Shown here one piece after another: positions 21,922 to 32,640 of a DNA stretch of 64,000 bases. Source of the stretch: Massospora cicadina (Eukaryota > Entomophthoromycota > Entomophthoromycetes > Entomophthorales > Entomophthoraceae); NCBI GenBank assembly GCA_022478985.1, contig JAKSZP010004202.1, positions 1 through 64,000 of the forward strand. Direction: 5' to 3'. Below the pieces are notes generated by a model. It saw only the letters and a program-made list of their open reading frames with translations. It ran no database searches and was not told the origin of the DNA. Both the position numbers and the translations under genes were made by a program. The stretch's first letter is position 1. Every line of letters starts with the position of its first letter.

Positions 21922-21939
21922 CCCCTGTAGTGATCACCA
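21922..21939 (-). promoter_or_regulatory. M primer-binding site
   Basis: The minus strand reads TGGTGATCACTACAGGGG, four bases from the 5' LTR end. Confidence 0.7.
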
Positions 21940-21943
21940 AATT

Positions 21944-22356
21944 TGTTGGCGCTACAGTTCTCTAGACTGTCACCAAGGGTCTGAAGGTGGCTCAAAGCTG
22001 CAAATTTGCAGAAAGGTGGAGAAGGAGACAGAAAATTGGTTAGGATACTGAGTATTTTATTAATGAAAAAGGATTCAATATTTATAGAGTGAGTGGGGAC
22101 ACGGTGCCTCAAGGATTATTGGAGCCCCATCCGTTCAGGATATTTCCTGGTATTCCAGATTGACCGCCTTGTGGGCATCCTCAATGTATTTCACTGCCCA
22201 CCTGACTGAATTGGTGGAAACGCCGCCCCACATGACTCAGGAATTGTGGAGGAGGATCCTGAAGCCATTTTCATTTGGATAGGTTCAGGAGCCAATTTTA
22301 TATGGCTCAATTTAAAAGTGGGCAATTTGATTTGTTCATTATCTTGAATCCTGACA
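21944..22356 (-). repeat. 5' LTR of M
   Basis: 413 bp. On the plus strand it runs TGTTGGCGCTACAG to AATCCTGACA. The AT-rich ATTTATAGAGTG block is shared with the other M LTR. It matches 19762-20168 over the full length. Confidence 0.9.
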
Positions 22357-22361
22357 CCACT

Positions 22362-22996
22362 TCCATTGGAGCAGACTATAGGCCAGGCAATTGCTAAGTC
22401 ACAGTTGTTCTCAAAACTTGATCTTGCGAATGGTTTTAATCAAATTCAGGTGGAGGAAGGTCAGGAATGGCTTACCTCTATCAGACAAAATTAGGCATAT
22501 TTCAATTTCAAGTGATGCCCTTTGGGCTGAAGAATGCACTCACAACACTCCAGAGAATGATCAATAGCATGCTAGAGGATCTCAGATTCTCCTGCGCAGT
22601 CGCTTATATTGATGATACCATAGTACATTCCCCCTCCCCAAACAATATGCAAAAGACCTGGAGTTGTTAGTGGTAGTCCTGAATAAAGCTGTCTTATTTG
22701 TCAAGCCGTCAAAATGAGAATTAAATTGGGGGAAGTTACCTTCTTGGATAATCTCACCTTGAAAGATGGTTATGCCATCCAGCCCAGAAAATTGGACGCC
22801 ATCCACGAGTGGCCAACTCCAACAATCCAGAAGCAATTAAGAAGCTTTTTGGGCACCATTACCTTTTTTAATAAATTCTCAACCACACTTTAACAGTTGA
22901 ATACACCACTTCATCTGCTTTCTGGCAAAGACATACCTTTCTGCTGGACTCCTGATAGCCAGAAGGCATTTGATTCTATTAAAGAGTTGTATGTTT
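22362..22996 (+). pseudogene. P reverse transcriptase, main part
   Basis: SQLFSKLDLANGFNQIQVEE near 22395-22460, LGIFQFQVMPFGLKNALTTL near 22490-22550, then CAVAYIDDTIVHS (catalytic YIDD) near 22600-22630. The connection region reads PFCWTPDSQKAFDSIKELYV. A single base shift separates the first two segments. It ends at VSP, where Q1 inserted. Confidence 0.85.
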
Positions 22997-23772
22997 CACC
23001 ACTTTTAAATTCTGGTAGTTGACACAAAAATAAACCCTTCAACAACCAACAGATTGTGCCGATTATCCTCCTAATGCTTGAGCTTATACCTAATTAAAGC
23101 CTATTGCAATAACATGGCTCAGGACAATTATTGCAACATCAATTCAATTATATTATCAAAAGCTTGAACCAAATACGCTCACACATTCAGGCCAATTATC
23201 CTTCCAAAACTCAGGCTGATTAATTAATTCTCAACTAAGTCTAATTATTCATTTGACAGCTCATGCCAAATATTTCAACGCCAACTTTATTCAATTATCC
23301 ACTCTACACTTTGTGACAAATACTTAATACCAATCTAATCAAGTAACCATTTTACAGTCCAGGCCAAATATCTTGATGCCACTTAGTTTAACATAACACT
23401 TTACAGTTTGGGCCAAATATCTCAACGCCAACTTAATTAAATTATCCACTTTACAGTTTGGGCCAAATATTTTAATGCCAGACTAATCATTTATCCATTT
23501 ACAGTTCAGACCAAATTTCTCAATGCCACTTAATTCAACTATCCACTTTTTAATTTATGCCAAATATCTCACATAATTTAGGATAATTATACATGCATCA
23601 GAATTGGCATTTGGTCCCAACTAATTGGGAGCAATATCAACTATTCATCATGAAAAATTGTTCAGGATCAACTCAAAGATAACGTCTACAAAATTTATGG
23701 ATGAATAGATGAAAAAAGTAATCCATTCCCGCTTTAAGGAAAATTTTATATTTCAATCCTTGTAATTGGCAT

Positions 23773-23820
23773 GATAGCACTTGCACATGGACTGCCTGAA
23801 TGGGAGTACCTAGTGCTATC
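23773..23820 (+). repeat. Conserved stem-loop in LTR Q (copy in Q1)
   Basis: GATAGCACT and AGTGCTATC form a perfect 9-bp stem around a 30-nt loop. The same stem, and most of the loop (TGCACATGGA, GGGAGTACCT), is kept in Q2 at 59325-59362, although the flanks have diverged. Confidence 0.7.
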
Positions 23821-24442
23821 AAGAGAGGCCTGCCAACGTCCCAATTAAGGGCACGTTATTTATTTAAATTGATGCCAAAATCTCCCATAATTTTTAATTT
23901 GTCAGAAGTATGACATAACTCATTTTGAGATGATCTTAGGACAATTTTGCATGCTTGTTGTTGCGACTTTTGTCCCTAAAATCCTCCCAAGTATGAGAAT
24001 ATTTTGCTAATAAACCTAAAAATAGGTCTCAGTCATATCAGTTTAAGGGTCAATCTGAGGTGGAAAATAGACTGTTGAGATTTCATGCTCAAATGAGTCC
24101 AGGAGATGCCCTAGAGGTATAAATACTGGCGCCTGGCCTAATGAATAATTATCAAATAATTTAGTCTTGATAGGATTTATTTTATTTAATATTTGTTCTG
24201 GTTTTTATCTTAATTCTATTTTGGAGAATGCCAGCAAGATGGAATCTTCAGATCCACAGCTTGTATACTTGACTGCCTCAGAAGAAGTTCCTGATTATAA
24301 AAGAAAAAATAAGCCCAATATTGACCAAAAGAGTTGTGGTTATCTGAATACATCTGGTGAGTTTCTGAATGGACAATTTACTGTAAATATTTATTTGAGG
24401 TAAGCCAACCAGGGGACAGACATTACAAAAACTAAAACTAAC

Positions 24443-24858
24443 TGTTGGCGCTACAGTTCCTTGGTCTGGCACTGGGGTTCGCGGTGGCTCAAAGCTGAAA
24501 AATTGGAAAAGAGCACCAAAGAGGAAACGGGAAAATATGGGTTAGTTTACCAAATATTTTATTAGATTAAAATGCTTCAATATTTATAGGGTGCGTCAGG
24601 ACTCAGTGCCTTCAGGATCTTTGGAGCCTCATCCAATCAGGATCATTACTAACCTTCCAGAATGGCCTCCTCAAGGGCGTCCTCAATGGATATTGTCGCT
24701 CACCTGACTGAGAAGGTGGAAATCCCGCTCCATGTGACTCAGGACTAGGTGAGGATGATCCTGAAAGAGTTTTGTCTTGGCTGGGTTTGATGATCAATTT
24801 GGCACAGCTGGATTTGGAAGATGGGAATTTGAGACGATTTTTATCTCAAATCCTGACA
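24443..24858 (-). repeat. 3' LTR of N
   Basis: 416 bp, same termini as the 5' LTR. The shared TATTTATAGGGTGCGTC segment marks the AT-rich core. Confidence 0.93.
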
Positions 24859-24859
24859 A

Positions 24860-26046
24860 GGCCCCCTTCAAGATCCTGTTGGAGGGGAGTACGGCCGGAG
24901 GAACCAACCATGCACTCAGTTTACAACAGTCCCTTGATTGATGTCAGCAATGTAGTACTCAGACTTCACCTTGTGTATAACTTTGTAGGGCCCAGACCAC
25001 ATTACATCAAGCTTGTTCTGTCAGCCTCCAAGTCAATGATGATAAAAGAGAATGAGGTCACCTAGTTGAAATTCTGGTAAGGAAGGTCATCTGAGATTTG
25101 ATCAGGATGTCTCTCTTCCAGTGGTGATAACAATGCCTTGAGTGGCTTGGGCTTGGAGCCGGGCAATTTCATTGGCAAGGGCCCTCATATTTAAATTGGT
25201 GTTCTTGAGAGTGGAGGCTTCAAACAGGGGCTGGATGCTACTGGGTAGTCATGGGGCCCGCCCATACAGGGCTTTGAATGGGGACATTTTGATAACATGA
25301 TGATAGCTTACCCAGTAAGCAAGCAGGGCGCTGGGCAAATAATGGTTTCAGTGGGCAGGATCTGAGGCGGCCAACTTCTGCAGGATGGGGACAAGAGTTC
25401 CATTAGCCCATTCTACCACCCCATTAATAGAAGGGTGGTTTGGAGCAGCGAAGCTCTGGGTGGTTCCAAATAGCGAAGTTAATTCCTGTACTACCTGGGA
25501 GGTGAAGTTCAAACCATTGTCTGATAGCAAGGTCTGGGGGCACCCATGCTGGGTGAAAATGGAGCGAACAAGGAACAAGGCGGTAGCCTTAGCCATGGCT
25601 GCAGGGACTGAGATCGCCTCGACCCACTTATTCAGATGGTCTATGGCAAGAATAATATACTTGTGACCATGTAGACCAGTGGGGAGGGGACCCACCACAT
25701 CAATACTATTGACATTGAAAGGCTTGGTTAGTGCAACGACGGAGCGCTGATATTGAGGGTTGGCCCAGTCCTGGGATTGGCAGGTCATACAGGCTTCCAG
25801 AACCTCTTGGATGGTTTTGACCATTTGGTCCCAATAGAAGCGTGACTTCAGCCACTCATGGGTCTTCTTGACCGCACCATGCCCAACAGTAGCATGGCCT
25901 TCCAGGATGACATCAGTATGAGAGGAGGGTTGGATGTAGGGAAGCCACTTCTTGTTGACTCTCTTGTAGAGTAACCCATCCTTGATCTGGGTGTCTTGAG
26001 TCATCTGGCGGAGTTCAGTTTGGACCTGGGGGATTCCAGCTCCCAA
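24860..26046 (-). pseudogene. N integrase
   Basis: Open frame 25348-26046: zinc finger GHGAVKKTHEWLKSRFYWDQ with ACMTCQ; catalytic triad present as ILAIDHLNKW (Asp), LLSDNGLNF (Asp) and NGVVEWANGTL (Glu). The C-terminal part (24860-25347) continues in broken frames. No chromodomain is visible after it. Confidence 0.85.
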
Positions 26047-26186
26047 CGTTCAGGCTGTCCTATCAAGTCATAGAGCTGATCCTCCTCTGGGGTCAGGACT
26101 GCTAATACCGGCATCCTGGAGAGTCTGTCAGCGTTTTGGTGAATGGCACCAGCATGGTTGATGATGGTGAAGTCATAGCTTTGTAG

Positions 26187-26480
26187 TTATAGGGCCCACC
26201 TGGCCAACCGTCCATCCAGGTCTTTCATTTGTTGCAGCCATTGAAAGGAAGAATGGTCTGTAATAATAGTAAAATGTGTACCATAGAGGTAAGGCCGGAA
26301 ATGCTTGATGGCTAAAAGAACTGCTAGACATTCCCTCTCGGTGACACTGTAGTTTTGCTCAGCCTTGTTTAGGGTCTTGCTAAAATAAGCTATGGGATGA
26401 TCAACCTGGTTCTCATTGTGCTGAGCCAGGATAGCCCCTACAGCGACGTCGCTAGCATCCATGAACAGCAAGAAAGGCAT
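26187..26480 (-). CDS. N RNase H domain
   Basis: A 97-residue open frame: FLLFMDASDVAVGAILAQHN (first Asp), PIAYFSKTLNKAEQNYSVTE, ECLAVLLAIKHFRPYLYG (Glu) and FTIITDHSSFQWLQQMK (second Asp). This is the RNase H of gypsy pol and it looks undamaged. It connects RT and integrase in the polyprotein. Confidence 0.85.
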   Translation of the reverse strand: MPFLLFMDASDVAVGAILAQHNENQVDHPIAYFSKTLNKAEQNYSVTERECLAVLLAIKHFRPYLYGTHFTIITDHSSFQWLQQMKDLDGRLARWAL

Positions 26481-26559
26481 TTCAAAATGGGGATGAACTA
26501 GAACAGGTTTAGTACATAATGCTGTATGTAAAGCGTTGAAGGCCTGTTCTTGCTCAGGT

Positions 26560-28060
26560 CGCCATTAGAATGGTACATTTTTTTGTAGAAGGTAGAACAA
26601 CGGCTTGGCAAGGTTGGCAAACCTTGGGATGAACTGACGGTATTAGCCCACCATACATAGAAAGACTTGAATATCTCGTAGGCTTTGGGGGCGGGACATC
26701 TTTTCTATGGCATTGACCTTATTGGAAATAGGTTGAATGCCACGCTTGGAGACCTTATGTCCTAGAAACTCTAGCTCAGGCTGGAAGAAGGAACACTTCA
26801 AGAGCTTGAGCTTGATGAGGCCTTCCGGAGATGCTCAAAGACTTCCTTAAGGTGTTTGACATGTCTGTTAAAAGTTCGCGAAAAAACGGTGATGTCATCC
26901 AGGTAGACCAGGACACAGGAGAGCTTCAGGTCCCCAAGGATCCCATCCATGGCGCGCTGGAATGTGGCTGGGGCGTTAAAGAGGCCTTGGGGCATCTGGG
27001 TGGGCTCAAACAGCCCCTTATGGGCGATTAGAGCACACTTGGCTCAGTCTTTGGGAGCGAGCTCAACCTGCCAATACCTGCTGGCAAGGTCCATGGCTGA
27101 GAAGTACTGGGAACCTTTGAGCAGATGATGAGAATTGTCAATCCGGGGCAGAGGATAGCTTCCTTCTTGGTGATGGAGTTGAGTCATCAATAATCCATCA
27201 CTACCTGGTGCTTGCCATCCTTCTTTTGGACTAGCAGAAGAGGGGAGGACTAAGGGCTACGAGAGGGGACCAAGAGCCCACATCGAGAAGCTGTTTGAGT
27301 TCTACCATGACCTGGGCCTCTTTGACCTTGCTCTTGTGGTAAGGCTGGGACCAAAAAGGGGGGCATCCCCAGTTTCTACATGGTGGAGGACTCCGTTCAT
27401 CCTTCCAAAATTGTAGGTTGAGGTGGAGAATAGATCCAAATATTCCTCCAGGAGCTCCTGAACTTTAAGTCGCTATTCATCAGAGAGGTACTTTCCTATG
27501 TTAGCGTCAACCAAATTAACTGAGGGTGGTGACTCCAAGCCAAGGTCCCTCAATTCCCCAAAGCTTCAGATGTCAGCAACAGCCCCCATTGGTAACAGGC
27601 AAACGTAAGTGGCGAGTTGGTTAGTTCCTATAACTTTTGGTTTGTCAGTCAGGTTGGCTAGCAGCACTGATATCGATCTGGCATATGCTGGATCAAGGAT
27701 TCCGGGGCAGGTCAGCACTTCCTTGGGAGATGTGTTATCCAGACCTCAGACCTCCAGTAAATACCCTGAGGGAATGTTGACGTGTACCCAGGTGTCAACA
27801 GCGACCTGGGATTTTGGGGGCACAGTAGTTTCCCGGGGCAGGTAAACTGGCATCCCCTCAGATCCATCCACAGCAGGAGGGGGCAGCTGGACTCGAGAGC
27901 CCCAGATGTGGTACTCAAGCCAATTGATTCATCCTTCAGTCTCCAGTAGGCAGGCTCAAGCCTTGACATCAGCCCTAGAATCATGGGCGGTTTCAAAAAT
28001 CAGAGGGACTCGGTGTCCTATATGGGAGAGAAAACCACCGTCATAGTGGATAACAGCTGA
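26560..28060 (-). pseudogene. N reverse transcriptase
   Basis: The minus strand has MPQGLFNAPATFQRAMDGIL and CVLVYLDDITVFSR, with the catalytic YLDD intact, at 26798-26995. Upstream (27000-27700), broken frames give the fingers region, including text like the WQVELAPKD and DGKHQVVMD segments. A serine run (SSSSSS) at the end of the open frame marks a frameshift near 26800. Several stops. Confidence 0.8.
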
Positions 28061-28066
28061 ATAGTC

Positions 28067-28537
28067 TCAAAGAAACTGGGTTCCGAGGAGCAGATTGTAG
28101 CTAGTGTTGTCCAGAGTGATGGCAGTTGTATCTAAAGTGAGCTTCCCAAACCAAATCAGTAAAGAGGAGTAGGCCCCTATGGATTGGGTGCACTGAGGGC
28201 CAGCCATGCCATACTCCATGTAGTGCAGCATATCAGGGGCGACCTTGATGCGTTTCATCAGCTTGGAAGAGATAACGTTCACGGGGGAGCCACTGTCAAC
28301 TATGATGTAAACCAGAATCTTGTGGACCTGGACAGTGACTTGGGTGACCAAACTTCCAAACTGAGGCGGCAACGTAAGGAACATAGGAGAATCATCAGAA
28401 GAAGAGTAAGCAGTATAAATGTCTTTATTATCATTAGATACTGCAGCTACTTCTTTGGGGTTAATGGCTATTGGTTTATGTGTAGGGGTTACTTGAAACT
28501 GGACAGGGGTGTCAGCATGGAGCGCCTCGTCCTTCAT
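28067..28537 (-). CDS. N aspartic protease region
   Basis: A 156-residue open frame. YIIVDSGSPVNVI carries the catalytic DSG, and NLLLGTQFL is the C-terminal hydrophobic-Gly motif. It lies directly after the gag zinc knuckle and before RT, the normal order. The enzyme cuts the polyprotein. The frame appears intact but is part of a broken polyprotein. Confidence 0.8.
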   Translation of the reverse strand: MKDEALHADTPVQFQVTPTHKPIAINPKEVAAVSNDNKDIYTAYSSSDDSPMFLTLPPQFGSLVTQVTVQVHKILVYIIVDSGSPVNVISSKLMKRIKVAPDMLHYMEYGMAGPQCTQSIGAYSSLLIWFGKLTLDTTAITLDNTSYNLLLGTQFL

Positions 28538-28559
28538 GCTGACTGCCCTTTTCCCGCCT

Positions 28560-29650
28560 CCTCAGCTATACGTTTCCAACAAGTTTTGGTGCTATGCCTA
28601 AAGTCATTGCAATAGGTGCACCGCAGATGGGGTTTTTCTGGTTCTCAACTACATGGACCCTAGGGTGGTTAGAGGGGCCAGCGGACGCAGCCTTAGAGTT
28701 CAGGATCATGGCAGGGATCTTGTTGAGGGCCTCCTTAATTTCCCTGATACAAGTGAACCTGTTCTTTTGCCCGATCATGTGCATCTGGACCTCAGGATAG
28801 GACCCCAGGGCGGAGATGACAGCAGTGATGGCGTCATCCAGAGTGATATGGTATGTCATAACCAAAGGTTGGGCCTGAGCGTAGAACCGGTTGGCAAATT
28901 CCATAGGGTTTTCTCCTTTGTTAATTTGAATGCCCATGAATGCCTGCTTCTGGTTGGCCAAGGTTTGGTTACTACTGAACTCTTGGATCAGGGCAGTGCG
29001 GACCTGTTCCCAGGTGTTACACTCCTTCAGATGGGGAGTCATAATTTCCCAGGTGGTGCTGTCTAGGCAGGAGTGGATGTGCTTCACCTTTTGGTGATTG
29101 GTGGCCTCCTCCATGGAACTCTCATAGGAATATAAGAAGGAGGCGATACTCTCCCATCTGGGGGTGAACTTTTCCTTGAAGCTAGGTTTAAAGTTAGCGA
29201 CAATAGGAGTAGAAAGGGTGTTAACGCCTGGGATAGGCGTCAGTTCTGAGATCTCCATTTCTGCATATTCTTGAGGAGCCCATTGATCTAGCCGCCTCCG
29301 CAAGCCTTCTAAGTCTTCTTGGATGTATTCCCAGTTTTGACTGAGGGTAGAAGCGGACGCCTTGCTGACAACCTGCTCCTTTAAGGACTGAATTTCGGAA
29401 TTCTGTAGTTGGAGCTGGTTTTTGATGGTGGCCAACTGGGTTTTGAACCCACGACACATTGTCTCAAGCTGGGAGATGCGAGCGTTGGTGAGCCTCGTGA
29501 AAGTGCTGAGATTATCCATCTCATCCAACAGTGCTTCAATGTATACCCTGGGGTCGAGGGGGACACCATCCGCTCGGAGCTTGCACCCCAATGCCACCTT
29601 TTAGATCTGTTCCTGCAGGGCAGCCAGGGCAGTTATTATATCCCTTTGCC
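28560..29650 (-). pseudogene. N gag main part (coiled coil, capsid, zinc knuckle)
   Basis: Open frame 28566-29597 of 343 residues: a coiled coil at residues about 30-105 (ARISQLETMCRGFKTQLATI, QLQLQNSEIQSLKEQV), then capsid-type Retrotrans_gag text WESIASFLYSYESSMEEATN and FMGIQINKGENPMEFANRFY at about residues 150-260. Just past a one-base shift near 28620 comes CTYCNDFRHSTKTC, a CCHC zinc knuckle that binds RNA. Gag forms the particle. The shift and an upstream stop break the full protein. Confidence 0.8.
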
Positions 29651-29674
29651 AGGGGTCCTCAGGTTCACCTGAGG

Positions 29675-29773
29675 TTGGGGGCCTGAAGGCCCTTGAGGCC
29701 CATGCAGTCCCTTGGGTCCTGCTGGCCCTTGACATCCTTTGGGACCTTCTGGCCCCCTAGGCCCTTCTGGCCC
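29675..29773 (-). other. Collagen-like Gly-X-Y run in N gag
   Basis: One minus-strand frame reads eleven consecutive Gly-X-Y triplets, starting GPEGPRGPEGPKGCQ and ending GPQGPSGPQ. Nine have Pro in the X position. It follows LQQRYQELASCDYSPAAA in the same frame and runs, after a one-base shift, into EPEDPWQRDIITALAALQEQ, so it lies inside gag between two helical segments. The overlapping frame 29665-29847 is a shadow. Confidence 0.7.
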
Positions 29774-29971
29774 GGCAGCCGCGGGAGAATAGTCACAAGA
29801 GGCCAGCTCTTGGTAGCGCTGCTGTAGGGATCATAGCAATTCTTCATCTTGTTGTAACCGCTGGGTCCATGTCACTTCAAACTGCTGGGCGTTTTGGTGA
29901 AACTGCTCCTCGAGGTAGCCAGAGATGCTGCTATCTAATACCACAAGTTGATCGCAGATCTCATTGATTAG

Positions 29972-30409
29972 TCATTGTTTATTGAGTATAGCTTTGCGAT
30001 TGTCATGCACAAAGGAGGAGGTAGCAACGTAGAATTTATAATATAGGAATGTAAATTTTTGGGTGAGCCCTAGGTGCTGAGAGACCTCCTGATGGTGTAA
30101 TCCTACTAACTGGAGGAGGTGATGAATTGCGGGATGGATGAAATTACAAAGGTAGCAATCAGGCCCCAAGGTAAGCTCCCCAGCAGGTAATACGGCTGAG
30201 ACATAGAGGTCCCACATTGTGGATGGCATGGCAGAGGTGCGGGAGCAGCTGGAGCGGGCGCCCTCAGTGTAGATGCCAAGGACTAGTTGTTGGACAACAT
30301 CATGGGTGTGTTCAAACTGAAATTGGTATTGGATCCCATCTAGGGAGGGCAGCGGGAGTTGGAAGGCGGCGCGGAACTCTAGCCTTTGGCTGCGTGGGAA
30401 GTGTTGCAT
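29972..30409 (-). pseudogene. N gag N-terminal segment
   Basis: A 145-residue frame, LEFRAAFQLPLPSLDGIQYQ near the start and LHHQEVSQHLGLTQKFTFLY near the end. It follows the PBS and precedes a coiled-coil-like glutamine-rich stretch and the Gly-X-Y run. No recognised domain. It is separated from the main gag frame by stops, so it is counted as part of a broken gag. Confidence 0.6.
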
Positions 30410-30527
30410 ATTGAGAAGTACTAACCCATTGAGTAACGCTCCTCGATTGAACAGTCATTTGGTCATTAGGGCTGCTGTTGGTTTCCATTTCTTGTGATAG
30501 ACGTTTTCACTTAGGTCAGCTCGGAGC

Positions 30528-30545
30528 CCCCTGTAGTGAGCACCA
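30528..30545 (-). promoter_or_regulatory. N primer-binding site
   Basis: The minus strand reads TGGTGCTCACTACAGGGG, four bases (AAAG) after the 5' LTR. Confidence 0.75.
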
Positions 30546-30549
30546 CTTT

Positions 30550-30964
30550 TGTTGGCGCTACAGTTCCTTGGTCTGGTACCAGGGTTTGTGGTGGCTCAAA
30601 GCTGGAAAATCAGAAAAGAGCACCAAAGAGGAAATGGGAAAATATGGGTTAGTTTAACAAATATTTTATTAAATTAAAATGCTTTGATATTTATAGGGTG
30701 CGTCGGGACTTGGTGCCTTTGGGATCTTTGGAGCCTCATCCAATCAGGATCTTTACTAACCTTTTGGAATGGCCTCCTCAAGGGCGTCCTCAATGGATAT
30801 CGTCGCTCACCTGACTGAGAAGGTGGAAAGCCCGCTCCACGTGACTCAGAACTAGGTGAGGAGGATTTTGAAAGAGTTTTGTCTTGGCTGGGTTTGACAA
30901 CCGATTTGGCACAGCCAGATTTGGAAGATGGGAATTTGAGACGATTTTATCTCAAATCCTGACA
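30550..30964 (-). repeat. 5' LTR of N
   Basis: 415 bp. On the plus strand it runs TGTTGGCGCTACAG to CAAATCCTGACA. It pairs with 24443-24858 with few differences. Confidence 0.93.
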
Positions 30965-30999
30965 CTAACATAACTACTTGGTTCAAGCAAAACGCCCTA

Positions 31000-32640
31000 A
31001 TGAGCGGATTAAATGAAACGCATCAAAAAACAACCAACCAGGTGGGCAGCGGAAACCACTTATCCCTCCATGGTGGAAGGGGAGGGGGTTGGGGGGATCA
31101 TCTTCAGCTGCCTCTTTGGCAGCAGCTTCTTCCTCCCATAGTAGAGTGCGTGTCATGGCTGACAGTAATGGCGTTGGGGCATCTGCAGCATGAGGTTCGA
31201 TATCTCTGATAATTGGGATTTCATAAAAATTGCCAGCTAGGTAAATAGCACTGAGATATTTGGTTAGAGATTTTTCAGTTTTGATGCGAGCGTCTGGGAG
31301 TTTAAAGAACGTGGCAATGTTGGTTTAAGTTATTTTTCTTTTGGATTCCGTGCTATAGTTGCCACATTCTGGATAGCATCATTTACATTTTTGTGTAGCT
31401 GGTTCTCTGTGATTTTACTTTTTGGGGTTAGGGTTGTGGGGATAACAGGAGGTAGAATTCCTCCTTTGAGCATTTCTACTGATTTAGCAACAGCTTTACG
31501 CAGGGGATGACAATCTGGTGTTGCAGCTGCTTTGACTGCAAGCTGGTAATCACTGCAAAATGATTCGCGTTTGGCTGTGGGGTATATAGTTGAGGGGGAT
31601 ATCTGGCGTCCCATTCTGCATTAATGAACCACTTGATTTGCGGAGATGGTTCTTCAATAAACTTACCTGATTCGTCAATTTCAGCCAATAATTCCCATGG
31701 ATTTTGGTTGAATTGGATTGGGGAATCAGCGTACAGTTGAGGTTTGGTTGAATTAATTAAGGAAGCATGGGATCAAACTGGGATCCAATATGATGCTTGA
31801 TTGGAGGAATTATCTATGGCATTGGGGTGAGAAGGAGGCTAATTTGTGGCTGCAGGTGCAGCTGCAGCAACAGGCTTTGGGGGTGGGGGAGGTAGGATGT
31901 GCCCCATACCAGAACTTGTATAGAGTGGGCAGCAGATTGGAGGTCAGCAGATGAGTCATCTGATCTGTCAGAAGTGATTAAGGAGGGGCACTTGCATTTT
32001 GAGTGGTCCAACTTGAAACATGATGGACAGATTGTCCACCCACCCTCGACGCAGGCCCAAAATGGATGGTTGGGCACTGAGGGAATAATGGTGCATGGTG
32101 GAATTGACACAGCGATTTTGTTAAATTCAGGGCTGATTGTGGCATATGCCTGAGGCCCAGCGAGTCATGTGGCCCCATTTGGGACCACAAATTGTAAGAT
32201 GGGGTTGGATCCATAGGCTGCCAAACTGTCCATAAGCTCCTGGTGGAGCACTTCAGGGGGGAGGTGGGTGGGCAAACCAGCAAACTGAACCACCAAGGTG
32301 GTGTCTGCTGGGAGCTGAGTCTGAGTTGTGGGGAGAGGGGTGCCCTGGAATACCAGGGGCACAGTTGCTGCAATGGCAGCATCAGCTTCGCAGGTGAAGC
32401 CAAGGTTGAAATACCCCTTGTAGGGGTAGAAATCTATAAATCTGGCGGGTGTCATCACCGCCTGAGCCATTTTGATAATGGCTTGGTCATGGTATGGGAA
32501 TAGTTTCCCATATTCGACCTTAGGCCATAGTGCATGTTGCTCTGGGGGAGCACTAGGGGGCAGCGAGGTACCGCTTGGGTACAAGCAAGGTGGGCATCGA
32601 GGTCCTTGGGCGGAACAAATCGTCCCATGGGTTTGAAATG
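31000..32640 (-). pseudogene. LINE ORF1 (copy a)
   Basis: Nucleic-acid-binding ORF1 protein of a fungal non-LTR element. Minus-strand frames give EYGKLFPYHDQAIIKMAQAV, FIDFYPYKGYFNLGFTCEAD, LVVQFAGLPTHLPPEVLHQE, the zinc knuckle CPSCFKLDHSKCKC (near 31985-32030), a proline-rich linker, and PHAADAPTPLLSAMTRTLLW near 31120-31190. It shares these blocks with copies b and c. Frameshifts occur near 32540 and in the linker. It would act as an RNA chaperone in the particle. Confidence 0.7.

Larger units (their letters stand above)
19762..22356 (-). mobile_element. M: gypsy deletion derivative, TSD CCACT
   Basis: LTRs at 21944-22356 (5') and 19762-20168 (3') in minus orientation, with CCACT at 19757-19761 and 22357-22361. 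The 1.77-kb interior holds a PBS, a gag N-terminal remnant and the integrase only; protease, RT and RNase H are absent. It cut P's RT between VRNP and PLEQTIGQAIAK. LTR and integrase resemble element N, so M is a sister family. Being non-autonomous, it needed enzymes from a relative. Confidence 0.9.
24443..30964 (-). mobile_element. N: complete Ty3/gypsy element, TSD CTAAC
   Basis: 6522 bp in minus orientation, flanked by CTAAC at 24438-24442 and 30965-30969. 5' LTR 30550-30964, PBS 30528-30545, gag, protease, RT, RNase H, integrase, 3' LTR 24443-24858. No chromodomain was seen. The LTRs are close to each other by eye, making N the youngest of the nested set. gag and RT have frameshifts, but the RNase H and integrase core frames are open. 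Confidence 0.93.

Noticed and set aside
29665..29847. Minus ORF MKNCYDPYSSATKSW over the collagen-like run
   Set aside because: It is a shadow frame of the Gly-X-Y frame and does not connect to gag.
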